From: Atrichornis clamosus
Taxonomy: Eukaryota; Chordata; Aves; Passeriformes; Menuridae
Assembly: GCA_013400975.1 (NCBI GenBank)
Contig: WBMZ01010850.1
Coordinates: forward strand, 1-64,000
Length of the DNA stretch: 64,000 nucleotides
Reading direction: 5' to 3'
In this document: one piece after another, positions 39,246 to 51,900 of the stretch
Layout of the letters: every line of letters begins with the position of its first letter
How positions within the stretch are numbered: position 1 is the first letter of the stretch
Position numbers and translations under genes: made by a program
Notes under the pieces: generated by a model
Database searches by the model: none
The model's input: the letters and a program-made list of their open reading frames with translations, nothing else
What the model was told of the DNA's origin: nothing

Positions 39246-42200
39246 TTGCCCCATTTTTCCCTTCCTTTCATATCCACACATGGACACTGCTAGGGCAGGG
39301 TACTGTGCTAGACAGACTCTTTGTCTGAACCATTCCTATGCCCATACATGTATGTGAAGATTATTTTGTGACTGAGAGACACAGCTTACTGTTCTGTAAA
39401 ATGAGTGTTGGCAGCCAGCTCCAGATGAAAAATTTAATTTGGCAAAGGTTTACCTGTTGTATACTCAACACAATACTTCCAGGTTGGGATAGAGGAGAAG
39501 AAGATTTGATTACTAAAAGAGCATTTGAAACACTATACATATGAGATCATCTCAAGTATAATCAGCAATCACAGTAAAAAACTTTCTATGCCACCTATAC
39601 ATTTATAAAGTTGAATGCTTATGCACTTGGAAGTAACAGTGCAGAATGCAGTAACGGCTCAGTACCGTGATCAGGGTAAAACATGGCTCAAATATCCTCA
39701 GTGTCTGTGATCAAGACATGAGAGGTACAGACACATATTACAATCATATAAAGCAATGCTCTAACTGGTTTATAAAATAGCCTAAGGCTGCTGCACAGAC
39801 AGGGCTTTTGATGCCATTCTCCCAAGTCCAGTTCAAGCCCACCCCATGTTTCCCATGGCTGCATACAGAGCACCACCAATACTGGAAAGCTCACAAGAAA
39901 ATTTATTTGAGCTCAGCTATTAATGGTTGCAAATCCCACGAGAAGCTGATTATTCCCTCTTTGTATCAGCAATATTTGCTATATGTGGGAAACTACAAGC
40001 AATTCAAATGATATAGTTCTGCTGCTATGCCAAAATAAAATGTCATTTTCAGATCTCTGAAAATATCACAGACTCTGGTAACACCAACAGTACCCTATTG
40101 TTGGTGACAGTTGCAAGTAACACACATCCCATTCACTTGACTACTCGAACACAAAGGGAGGTATTCTCTTCCTCATTCTGCTTCCCCTCCACTCAGCTGC
40201 TAAAATGACAAAAGGAAGCCAGCTGAATGCTAAGGGCATTTTTATGGAGTATAAAACTAATGTCTTCACACAGTCTTAGGAAAACAGTAGTGCAGACACA
40301 CTCAGCTGCTTCAGAGTGACCGAGCAATATAGATACAAGTTGGACTGAGAGATCAGCATCAACTCACATCAGCACTGTGTCTATGCTGCTTGCTGACCAT
40401 GAAAAAATTCAAGCTGAAGACCTAAATATGGCTGACCATCTCTTCCTCAAAGACTTTATTTGGATCAGGGCTCACAAGCAGTTTGAGTAGCTGGCCACAT
40501 CCAGTACTGGTATTTCAGGTATCAGCTGGGAAAAGCAAGTTCAAAATTAAGCAGGACTCTGATCAAAGCAGTGGTGAGTTCTGGTGGAAGAAGGTCTGAC
40601 TGGTCTAACTGGTGTTGAGGGTTAAGGAGAACAATTTTTCTAAAATGGGACTTGTGTACACTACTTATTTTAGAAACGAGAATATACAACACAGTCCCTG
40701 GGGAAGTAACCATTAAATATACACTTAGAAATATATTAAAAATAAACCGGACCACAGTTAATGACAAGCAACATTCATAGTGCAATAGATGTCAAAAATG
40801 AAGCATCCAGAACAACAGTAGAAAAGATGAGGACAGTTACCTCTATAATGCCATTCACTATACAGTGATCTTAGAAAATCTGAGACCCTGAACAATAAGC
40901 ATGTAGCTAAAAAGAAAGGTGCAGCTCATCCCAATACTAGTGTTTAACCCAGGATTGCGCAGTGAAGGGAGAGGAAGCCACCTGAAGCATCAGTAGCTGG
41001 CAGTAGTGCCAGTAACAGAGGACCAAAATCCCAAGGATATCTTCAGCCTCAAAGAGTCTTTATGCAGTGCCACCACCTTCTTGTCTGTGTGTTTTCAAGT
41101 GAAGGTAGTCCTCTCCATGTGTGCTAACCACTCTGATCACTGTAAATCAGCCTCCAGGAGTTCAGGTTCCCACAGGTCTAGATTAGGAAACTTCTGAGGT
41201 TATGTGGGATCCTGCATTTTTAGTTCTTAGGGAACCCTGCACTGCAAGTCTAATAGAATTAGAGGTTTCCAAGGGCCATCAGTTATCTGTTGTAGACATC
41301 CTTAATTTTTCTTTTGAATCTTGACATTAAAACTCAACCTGAATCCAGCTGAATACATCTCAAATCCCAGTGTGAACATTCTAATTTGACATTGAGAGTG
41401 TCTTTCTGCACCTAAGCATAATCCCAAATTATACTAGTTCTCAAAATGTATTAAGCAAAATTGCACAAATGGGTTGCTATTGCAGATGAGGTGGTACACA
41501 TAAAATCTCAGACTTGCTCTCTTGGTGCCTTTCTCTCTTCCACATGATAGAGCTTAGAGAAACCCTCCCTTAAATTATGTGATTCGACTAGATACCTGAA
41601 TCTATGTAAAATAAACCCAGAACATATGGCCTGAACAAAAGGCCGTTCACAGTGAACACTATCTAGCAGAAAATTCATTTAAATATCTCAGTGAAGTCAT
41701 AAAGTACAATTCATATGCAATATGTATGTGGGAAGGAGGAATATTTTCTACAGAAGAAAAGTCTCTGCTGCATTTTTTCTAAAAGCAGAAGCAGATCACC
41801 CTACCAGGCAGTGTTCAAGTTTGAACTCAGAAGGGAAAGCAGGAAAAAGAAAGAAAAACAACAGCAATGACCTCCCTCTTATATTTTAGGAAATACTTGT
41901 TTGGAAGAGTTGCATGAGAACATACAGACTTTATGTTTTTGGTTTCTTATCAGGTTGGACCAAGCTCAAACCAATGACCTCAAGGTTAAAAGCTGTACAT
42001 GTATTTTCCATGTTTCTAAACAATTCAACCCTTCCTACTAATAAAATATCTTATTCGGAAGTCCATACCACTGAATTACATACAGCTTGTAAAAACAACT
42101 AAGTCTAGACAAGGATGTTGTGAGGTTAGGTAGGCAGAAAATTGTAAGGGCCAAAGTCTAACTAGAGCTTAATCCAGCTACTGCCATAAAAGACAATTAA

Positions 42201-42289
42201 AAATGTTTCCACAAATATGTAAGCAACAAAAGGAGAATCTTCATCCTTTATGGGATGGAGATTCTGGCTGGCTGGACAAACTCAGAGAG
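39246..42289. other. Intergenic, no gene seen
   Basis: AT-rich sequence. No gene, RNA or classified repeat is recognised. Confidence 0.65.
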
Positions 42290-42775
42290 CTATGGTGAAC
42301 GGTATTAAATCCAGTTAGTGGCTGGTCACACAATCCCTAGGATTCCGTTTTGGGTTCAGTCCTGTTTAATATCAATGACCTGAACTAGGGGATTGAGTGC
42401 ACCCTCAGTAAGTTCACAGATGACACCAAGTTGGCTGGGAATGTTCATCTGCTGGAGGGTAGGAAGGCTCTGAAGAGGAATTTGAACAGGCTTGATCAAC
42501 AGGCCAAGGCCAATTGTACGGGGTTCAAAAAGACCAAGTAGCAGAATCTGCACTTGGGTCACAACAATCCCTTGCAAAGTTGCAGACTTGGGACAGAGTG
42601 GCTGGAAAGCTTCCTGGCAGAAAAGGACTTGGGAATGCTGGTCCACAGTGGCTGATCATCAGCTGGTGGTGCACCCAGGAGGCTAAGAAGGCCCACGGCA
42701 TCCGTGACATCTTGGCCTGTATCAGAAATAGTGTGGCCAGCAGGACCAGTGCAGTGAATTTTGGGTGACCTCAGT
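42290..42775 (+). mobile_element. CR1 LINE fragment, reverse-transcriptase region, + strand
   Basis: The + strand carries AATATCAATGACCTGAACTA, then TTCACAGATGACACCAAGTT and GGCTGGGAATG, the CR1 segment around the RT 'DDTK' motif. It continues with NLHLGHNNP, EWLESFLAEKDLGMLV and SVASR-like segments further on. Stops and shifts break it, and the 3' tail is absent. Confidence 0.88.
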
Positions 42776-42853
42776 GCCTACAGGCATGTCTGAGATCTGT
42801 GTGAGCAGGGAATTGCTTAGCCAAGAAAAAGTGTATATGTATGTATGAGCACA

Positions 42854-42873
42854 TGTGTGTGTGTGTATGTATG
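42854..42873. repeat. (TG)n microsatellite
   Basis: About ten imperfect TG units directly 3' of a CR1 fragment. Confidence 0.8.
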
Positions 42874-42889
42874 CAAAAGCAGAACTAGG

Positions 42890-43400
42890 CCAAAATCCAT
42901 TCTGGGAAGGTGCAGTGGAAATAACTGGCAAGGTTTGGATAGCAGAAGGCCACAGGAGTGACTTGTCTGGGAAAAGGTCATGAACTATCCTGTACAATGA
43001 CAGATGGTTCCAGCCAGCCTAACAACCAACCTAACCTGTGCCAAAACCTCAGCTGGCCAGAGGAGCACACGGTGCCTCTGCTCAGACAGACTTAAGAAAG
43101 GATAGGAGCTGCTGGGTTCCCAAAGTGCATGTGAGGAGGCCCGAGAGGAGGGACAGGAGGGGACACATGAAGATATAGGAGGAAGGACACAGAAGGGGAC
43201 ACTGTGAGGAGCATCAGTGGAGATGAACTCGAAGGAGGCACTACTTGCTAGAGGACTGCAGCCCATGGATAAGCCTGTGCCAAAGCAGATATGTTCCTGA
43301 AGGGACTGTGGCCTGTGGAGGACCCCACATCAGAGCAGAGCAATGAGAGCAAGAAACTGTTTAGGAAAAGCCTGGCGTGTTCGGGGTGTTTCATTAAAGT
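42890..43400. repeat. Unclassified interspersed repeat with two ~50 bp units
   Basis: This GC-richer island in AT-rich DNA contains GGACTGCAGCCCATGGA (43253) followed 50 bases later by GGACTGTGGCCTGTGGAGGA (43303). Sequences of this 'ggactgcagcccgtgga..gagcag' type are familiar in avian interspersed repeats, but I cannot assign the class (LTR or LINE 5' region). The boundaries are guesses. Confidence 0.45.
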
Positions 43401-44040
43401 CCTAAGTGTGATCCAGATAGACAAACAGTCTGTTCTCAGTAGGTGTAATTTAGACAGGGAGTACAAAGAGGCAAGTTACAATTGTCCACAGTAAACCACA
43501 ACTTCAACTCAGTCTGGATGAGTCCAAAAGATTCAACTTCATTGTAGCATGAAAAAGTACATAAAAGAAAAAGTACACCTCATAGTAACTTAGGCATTTC
43601 AGAGATGGGCACTTTAAAAAGGTTAAAAGATATATTGTCTTTTATGACTCTTTTCTATGTAGCCACACAAAGAAGCCAGATAATTTTGTTATGTGAATTA
43701 GCTTGACAACTCTACTGGGTAAATTATGAAAGAAGTCTTTGCATCACATTCTGCATGCATGAATTCCTATAATAGAGTTGCTCATTAAAGCATAGACTGT
43801 GTCTGAAAATTTCAATTTTTTCAGTTTAATGAAATTTTTGTTTTACTAATTCTGTTCTCTATGCTTGGCTGTAAAGACTGCATATATTAATACTGAATAT
43901 AGTTCAAATAAAAATGCTGTTTAATTACTTAAAATATTACTTTATTACAAAGAAAGGTAGTTCAATATATAGGAAAATGAATGTGTAATTACTATGATGT
44001 TACAAAGATGAATGAGTTGAAGGAATGACAGTAATATTAT
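43401..44040. other. Intergenic, no gene seen
   Basis: AT-rich sequence with nothing recognised. Confidence 0.6.
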
Positions 44041-44190
44041 GGGGACACACTCCAAAAGACACTAGTTGAAAGAACTTTGTGTCATTAACTTTATTGGGAG
44101 ACTTTCCAAAAGACTCAAGTTGAAAGAACTCATGCCATTAATATATTTGGGAGTCATTCCAAAAAACTAGTAATTGAAAAAACTTCTTGT
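44041..44190. repeat. Three-copy tandem repeat, period about 54 bp
   Basis: Units start at 44041 (GGGGACACACTCCAAAAGAC), 44096 (GGGAGACTTTCCAAAAGACT) and 44149 (GGGAGTCATTCCAAAAAACT). Each continues with a variant of AGTTGAAAGAACT and, in the first two, a CATTAA..ATT segment. The spacing is 55 and 53 bases, and copies differ by substitutions and small indels. The third copy is truncated. Confidence 0.85.
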
Positions 44191-46419
44191 AGGTTGGTTT
44201 ATTTGTTGGTTGAAGCAGATAAATTAACACTTTTTGGTATTAGATGCTGGGTTTTGACAGCAATTCACTCTACTAATGGCTCTTGTAAAGGGAACTGGGG
44301 TTTCCTGGACTAATATTCATTAAATGTTGAAGTTAACCACTTGAAATCAGGTGAGATTTTTCCTGTCTTCTCCAAGCCCCTTTAAATAATTTTTTTATGG
44401 CATAAACACAAACATTTATTTCCCTGGTTCTTCACAATCAGCCTTTTTATATTTTCTCTGTCTTGTATTTATCACTGACATGTGTTGCTACTATTACTTT
44501 TTCATCTAAAGTGCGCTTTTTGTGCCAGAACAGATCACACTCCTGCAGAAAAGTTCTCAAAATTTTTAATTTACTGGCCAGTGCTTCTGCACTGATAGTA
44601 GCTTGAAATGCTCGCCTGTCTTCTTCCAAAAATGTCTCTGTGTGACTGCCTGAAAAAAGGATGTTCTCTGTAGTACATAGAGTGAATCCAGTAATAGGAA
44701 ATTTTCCTCAGTCTCTTACATAAAAGCTTGCATGTTTGTTATGCTGGATAATATCATGTCATAGTTCCACCTTATCTTCATAGCTTTTCATACCCCCAAC
44801 TCAGTTATTTTCTCAGATAATTTTGGGACAGGATTTGTGTTTTCTGTCCTTGTAGAAGACCTCTGAATACAGAGAGTCCTGACCACTGCCTAATTCCAAA
44901 TGATGTCCTGTCTTTACTGCTGTGTTGCTATATCCCATGTTTCGCATTCCAGTCTTAGTCTATTGATCTTCCTGGCCACATACATGTTGTTTAATCATCC
45001 AATATTCCTTGTGGGGTGGTGTTGGAAGGGCTGGAGCCTAAACAGTTTACTTGTGAAAAAGAGATGTGCAAGCATGAACTGGAAAACAATAAATGCCAGA
45101 GTTTTGTTCCTATATAAAACATAAAAACAAATTCTGGCAGATCTGGTTTCTTCAGCCTGAAGGCTTCCTGGCCTTGTGTGCCCTTCCTGATTCTCATGCT
45201 ATAGACCAAAACAACATGCCTTAACCTTGGCAACATGCTACAAAACATTCCTGTGTTAGATTGTAAGGAACTTGTCTTGTTTGTGTCCATTGCTGAAGAG
45301 GATGGTGCCAAACAGCTTTTAAAGAAGCAGCAGCTGGAGCCAAGAGGAGATCAACACTCACGGTTTCACCACTTCAAATTCAGAAAACATATCTGAGGCC
45401 AAAGAAAGAAGCTGGAATTTGAAGGAAGTATCAGTATTTCCAAAATATGCACAGCATCTTGGATGGGGAATTAGCTATCCAACATGCCTATGATCCCATA
45501 TGCTCAGGCCACACCCTATACAGAGGTGCTAGCGTCCAAGAGATAGGCCTGTGTCTCAGCATCTCCAGACTACCCAAGGCCAGCTGTACAACATCCCACA
45601 GGATTAGCCTCCAGATGGTGGTAACCATGGTGATGAGGGCCCCAGGAATAAGTGGACAAGCACATGGTCATGACAGTCATGAATCTCCTCACTGATCATG
45701 AACGCACTGCAGGATCAGGGAGTGATGCCTCTATTGATTCACACAGTTGCAGGTGCTAGCACAGGGAAATCTGGGGGAAAGTGTCCCTTCAGTGTCTTAT
45801 ATGCACAGTGGGAAGATGCACTCACTGCTTCAGAAAGGCCAAGAGTCCAGCAATTGAGAGGCCAAGAGAAAGGTCTTGCCTGACCTTTCCTCTGAGTCAC
45901 CAGGCAGGGAACTTTCTCCAAATTGGCTTGGAGTGGATAGCTCCCCAGGGCCACTTCTTGTCCATGACAGAAAGGTTCTGATGATGCCCTGTTGCTGCTG
46001 CAGGACACGAATGAACTCCCCCCAAATAACTTAATAAGTTCCCATTCCTAACTTAAAGTTTTGGAGGTGCTTTGAGCATCCCAAGTCTAAAATATAATGC
46101 TGCCATTAGAGCATCCACCTCATCAAAAACTGCTGCTCAACAACAAAGTCTGTGGCTGCCCTCCTGACAAAGTAAGATAAAGGGTAATGTCTCCATCAAA
46201 ACAGCCTTGTCCGAGAGCATTGGAGAGGAGAGGGGTCCATCTTGCCAGTCTACTCATCCTCTGCTAGACATCTTTCCTCCAAAAAAGGAGGTGTGAACAA
46301 ACCTGAAATACTCTTTTCAGTCAAAAGCATAACACTGCAACTAAAAAATCAGGAGCCATGCCAATGGACAAATTATGTAGCAGATCCAAATAAGAGGTTG
46401 TGTCTGTCTCTGTCATACA
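44191..46419. other. Intergenic, no gene seen
   Basis: AT-rich, with a somewhat GC-richer stretch at 45440-46010 that reads as neither a known gene nor a repeat I recognise. Open frames there (about 60-90 codons) overlap on both strands and look like chance. Confidence 0.55.
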
Positions 46420-46565
46420 GAGAACTGCAGATATTTAAAACTCAAGTGGACAAGATCCTGAGCAACCTGATCTAAACTGACAGTGTTTCAAGCAGACAGT
46501 TGTATCAAAGAACATCAAGAGGCTCTCTTCCAACTTCAATTACTCTTTAATTCAGTGATTCTAAC
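46420..46565 (+). mobile_element. CR1 LINE 3' end, + strand
   Basis: GATATTTAAAACTCAAGTGG, then ACAAGATCCTGAGCAACCTG, followed by AGAGGCTCTCTTCCAACTTC and a TTCAGTGATTCT end, follow the sense CR1 3' UTR in the right order. The end is the degenerate 8-bp 'ATTCTGTG' terminus. Only about 145 bases survive. Confidence 0.85.
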
Positions 46566-48089
46566 GCACATCTATGCTAGAATATCATCACACTCAACTG
46601 TAGGAGAAAAAATAATCACCTAACTTAGAAGACCAGTGTGTAGTCCAAATGAAATAATTGCCAGCAACAGTGATAGTACAATATAAAGCTTGAAACTTCA
46701 TCAGAGGCTGAACATACCACCATTCTCAGTGACTTCATTACACATATGAAAAACTGAATACATGGAATAAATAGCATGGAGTAAATTCCAAAATACTTTT
46801 TACATACAGCATTTTTCCTTGTGGTAGATCATTCACTATACAAGACACATTTTGACAAATAATACATATAGCATGAAACCACAATTTTTTAATGACAGTC
46901 TACATCTTGGACCAATTTTCAAAGGAGAGTACACATATCTGTAGACTTAAACATGAAATCCTGTTCTGTAGTCTGTCTTTCAATGCCAAATAGTGATAGT
47001 CTTAAGTGTAACCATGTGTATCCAAACACAAGAACCCATATCAAAAAAACAACTTTCTGGCATCCAACACAGAGCAAAATGCTATTTCCCTTTGTCATCA
47101 TAATTTCTGTTCTTTCTCCCTCAAAGTTTGATGTTGAAATGCACATATTTGGTATGCATATACTCTGCAGATCTAACAGAAGCTCATGCTGTGCCTTAAG
47201 AACCATTAAGAACTGTGGAATTTGACAGAATTGTATAAATATATGATCAGAGAAAGCATCAGGACCACAGAACTTAGAAAACACACACAGAAGGCAGAGA
47301 AAAGGAAGAACATAAGAGCACAGCAAATAACGTGGTAGTAGCAAACATCATCTCCATTAGCATTGCTATTTTTGACTTTATTTGTTGCTTAAATCTTTTC
47401 AATGGAGTTCTGAGAGGAATTAGGTAGGTAAAAAACCAAAAGGATAGGAGTAAATCTTTGAGAGCAAATGGCAAATCTGTATGGACAATAGGCTATACAG
47501 AGTAAAGACAGCAGAAATTTAAAGTCGTCACTGTTTTAATGCTTTCAGCTTCCAGTTTCTGCAGTGGCTCTGTCAGCTTTACTCTTTGGCTGGCTAAGGT
47601 CTGCTGCTTCTTTTGTACATTTAAAAACCTGTGTGGTGAAGGAAGGAAGACATTTAAGCTCCGTCCAATTTACCGTCTAGATGGGCAGTGATGTGCTCCC
47701 AGATGTCCAGCCACATAGCACTGTGTTTAAGCACAGTAACTTCCACTCAGTCTTCATTCCTAGCTTTCATTTCAGCGTAAACTAGGAAAGCTGTGCCTCT
47801 CCATCATCTCAGTCCTAGGTGCACTTCTAACCCTGATATCTAGACATAGCCTTAGTGATTCTTAGTCCATACGTCTCAGTTTGAAAAGTTACATAATTTG
47901 ACAAGAAGTTTTAAGCATCAATGCCTATGCAAAGTATGAACAGCAAGGCTGAGTACTAGCTGCGGATAGGACTTTTGAAAAATAACAAAAACAATTAGCA
48001 GAGGGTGGTCTCACCAATCCTTTAAGAGGGAATTTCAGACCCAGATAGAATTTTGGACAGAAAAAGGATCATTTTTGCACTCCTGATTT
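46566..48089. other. Intergenic, no gene seen
   Basis: AT-rich. It includes the longest open frame in the desert (141 codons, minus strand 47344-46919), which is hydrophobic, low in complexity and not recognised. Chance is the best explanation. It lies directly upstream of the integrase relic, but I see no RT/RNase H-like residues in it. Confidence 0.55.
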
Positions 48090-48905
48090 TACAAAAGGCC
48101 ATACAGGTCATTTAAGGACTGAAAAACCTAAGAGAACCAGAAATGCTTTATATTGGCTCAGCTGAACAGAGATATTGAGCAAACTTTCAAGATGTGTTGT
48201 ATATGCCAGAAGAACAAGCCAAGTCAAGCAAAAGAGCCCCTATTGGTGGCACAGAAAAAATTGTTCCCTTGGAGCAACACAGGCTTAGATTTGTTTAGAT
48301 TGGCCAAGAAAATAAATGTACTTCTTTCTGGACTAAATTTACTAAGAAGCAGTATTTTGTGAAGTTTGGGTGTAGACAAGTTACTGCTAGTGTGCCCTTA
48401 GTCGTAATCCAAGTGACTTTTGAAAAAGGTCACTACAATTAAATTAGAGGATATAGCACCTAAATACAGGTTGCCACCTGTAGGTATTTGTCTTGGTAAA
48501 CAGGGAGAATTCTAAAGCTTTTACTGATGACAGAAGTTGATGTCAGAGTTTTGTGAAAGTGTAAATACAGCTATATGCAATTTGATCTGGTGGTCGTGGA
48601 GTTCTCAACAATCACTTGACTCAAAGCACTGTATATATACATGATGGAAATTTGATCAGAACACAAAGGAGATGGAGAAAGCACAAAGTCCAATCAAAAG
48701 TGACTCATGCCATGCACTCTAATCACATGATGATTGACCAAATTTCTCCAATTTCCCACCTTTTCCTATTTACACTTTGGCGAGACACAGAAGGACTACC
48801 GTTGGATACTGTTGTTCCACACGCTTATGAGAATTACCTGAGTAGACAAAGGCTGCTACCCCCAGTTTCAGGAGAGGACGTAAGAGTCATTCAGCTTGAT
48901 TATTT
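48090..48905 (+). pseudogene. Decayed Ty3/Gypsy-like integrase
   Basis: Three + strand blocks follow the order of a retroelement integrase. Block one (frame of 48097) has GHTGHL, then KPKRTRNALYW, giving the His half of the HHCC zinc finger and the 'ALYW' before the usual PGM. A frameshift at about 48156 leads to block two (48153-48362) with LNRDIEQ, then CCIC (48195-48206, the CxxC half), QKNKPSQAKEPLL and PWSNTGLDLF, the start of the catalytic core. Block three (48616-48918) has RRWRKHK, an AMHSN-like 'AYNST' segment, SPISHLF and LPLD, typical of the core's end. Stops lie between the blocks. I see no LTRs and no RT nearby. It could be a Gypsy relic or a broken copy of a Gypsy-derived host gene of the GIN1/KRBA2 kind. 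Confidence 0.7.
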
Positions 48906-51900
48906 TTTTCTTTTCTAGACACGATTAGGCAGTTTTTACAACAGATAAGACAGCTAAACCCCAGGTCCTCAATACTATCAAAATCAACTGCTTACAATTT
49001 CCAATTAGCAATAGTTATGATATTTCAAGAGAGACCTGTCACCTCAGAGACTAGTCAAAAATACCTCAGCGCATGATAAGCAGTGTATGCAGTAGGCTGA
49101 TTACAAATATTTGGAAGCAAGCCCCATACATGTAGTTTAAGGATTAATATATTAATTAATATATTTGGTCAGGATGTTGAGCAAAGATCGTGCTCTGCAT
49201 GCATGGAAGCTCTCTTAGATTAAGCCCCTTTGCTGGCATAGCAGGGAAAATGGGGAAGCTGGAGGAATGAACAAAGGAACATGCTTAGATATATTTATGT
49301 TCTTTTCATGTTCTATATCTGTCTAAAAATTCATACTAAACCCAAATATATTATGTAACTGCAACTCTAGTAAAAGGCCTCCTAATCCTTCATCCTAAAC
49401 TGGGAGATATAATAGAGTCATGGACTTTACACACAGATGGTCCAAAAGTGAGATATAACCAAAAGTAAGAAGCAAGTAACCAGAGTTCTGAAGTTCTTGG
49501 ACTCAAACTGGTAGCTGTGTACTTCAGGGAAGAAGATGTACATTGTTTCTGCTTCTTGCTTCCCATCCTTCCCTTCCTCTTCCCTCCTTTCTGCAAAACA
49601 CTGTTTAATCCATTCATTTGTTTGGTTCATCACAAACATCTGCAGAAGTATTTTTCCAGACAAACTAGGTGTATTTTCCCAGGTTTCTAGGTGAATATTC
49701 AAATCTCTTTTAGTAAAGAGACTTCTAGCAGTCTTTTTTTTCTGCCAAAAAGGCCTGATAAAAAGACTACTGTTGTTAAGTTTTAACTTGGAAAATAAAT
49801 TGTGGTGTATGAAATTTTACCTTTAAGGAGTTCATCTTGGAAAGTGTATCACTGATCAAAAAGGATCTTGCTCCATTACCACAAAACCTGAAGTTACCTG
49901 GTTACCTGTTGACCACAAAATGCTCAACAAAGCGTGCCACTTCAGCTGGCACCCCAGCACATTACCTCAAACTGGCTTAGGACTAATCTCCTAGAAACAA
50001 GTCTCGAAGATGGCTAGTTGAAGTCGTCCAAAACAAAGACAGGGAATGAACTAGGAATTAAGTGATGTAGACCATCTTGGGTAAAGTGCCTGATCTTCTT
50101 CCCCAGCTCTCTTCTCTTCAGGAGTGAGAAGTCACTCAAACTAGGACAGAATAAAGGAGGTACCTCTGCTAACTGTTTGGATTCCTCCTCAAAAAGCTTT
50201 GTTTATTCCAAGCTATTATGTGTACAGAGATCCTAGTACATGGCTTTTAACCAAGGCTGTCAGACCACAGCCTTGCATCACAGTTTACTCCTCCACTTGC
50301 AGTGTGGTGCAGCATTCATCGGACGTACAACAAAGTCACAGGGAATCTCCTGCAAGTAGTTGCCGGAAGCTGACACCAACACTAAAGTTCCAGAGTCCAG
50401 ATGTTAGGATGGTGCTGACAGTTCTTTGGAAGAGCCTTATGTTTAGGGATCTCAAGACTGTCAGCCACCCTGCCCAGAGGTGATTTGGAACGATCCCATT
50501 GCATCTGTCTTTCCAGATTCCCTTTTGATGGATGGTTTGTTTATCCAGATAATGTCTCTTTAAGAGTAACTCTTTTGCCATAGCAGGGAAGTGACTGAGT
50601 TGTCACCTCAAAGGCTGTGCTATACCTGCTCTTTTGGTTTAATGCAGATTTTAAAAATGCTCCAGGCACTACAGAGCAACTAAAGGACTTCTAGCCTGTG
50701 ACAGAGCATATTCCTGGGCCAAAGCTGCTAGAGGTATTATGTTACATGAACGGTCAGCTGTCAGTTTGTATCCAATTGTATTTTCTTTTGGACACAGGAA
50801 CATAGCCATTTAAAAAATAAAACCCAAACCACTCCACTGTGTTGGTGATACTTCTTGCAGATGTTATTAATTGCCCTCAGTGACAGAAAAATAATTTTCC
50901 TCATGCAGAAGGCTCTTACAAACATGATCTAGAGATGTTTTTAAATAACATTTTTATCACACCTTCAGGCATTATCCTTCTACAACATTTTGGCAAGTAT
51001 GAGGTATACTGTCATGTCCCAGAATACCATAAGACTAGCAGTAAAAATAAAGTATGTCTGTCCTGCAGAGTTCCTTCCAGTACTGCATAATTTAAGATAA
51101 ACACCCTAAAATGTATAAACATGTACTCATTAAAACATACTACTTACAATTCAAACAAATGAGATGGAAGTGAGCATGGAAAAAAGGATTTAGGAGATAA
51201 ATAAAGCCCCAAATCACTATTATTTTGTATTAAAATAGTCACATTCATCTAACTGATACTAGATCGATTATTTTAACGCAAGGCAACTGTACACAAGTTC
51301 TCTTAATAAATAATTCCACCTCTCTCAACTAAAATGCCACCACATGTCTGCTAACAGAAGAATTTGGCTTTACAAGTCAGACCAAACCTGATTATAATCA
51401 GCAATCTATTTTTCTTAAAAAATTCTGTTAAATTGCATCCTAGCTCTCCAGACAACACCAACAGTAGAACTAAATGTGCTTTGATTATAATGGGAGCTTA
51501 GACGTGCAGTTCATTTGCAAGCATTACATTCAGGCATCTACAGTCTAGTACTAAACCCCACTCTTAAATGGTTTAAGTGGTGAAAACTTGAGAATTTAGG
51601 ACTCCATTCAATAGCTTAATGACAACAGGGCATCTTGCTCGGCATCCTGCTTTCTACTAGGGAAGAGTGCAGGCCTCCTACAAGCACTCTACTTTATCTA
51701 CTAGTCTCATGTGGATGCCTCGAGACACCTTATGGCAATGGGCAAATATGGTTAGACAACTGAACTGGTTCCCACATGTCAATCTTTACATGAGAGGAAC
51801 AAGTGCTTGCTTCTCTCTGCTGACTATAAAGGAAGGATAGCAGGTAGCTCAGGTATCAAAGCTGAGCAGAATAATCCCACTGCAGATGATTTGAGTGTGG

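Noticed and set aside
45447..46008. Frames of 60-90 codons on both strands
   Set aside because: Mutually overlapping, with no domain or splice signals and no known homologue recognised.
46919..47344. 141-codon minus-strand frame
   Set aside because: It is the longest in the desert but hydrophobic, low in complexity and unlike any protein I know. No promoter or exon structure is seen.
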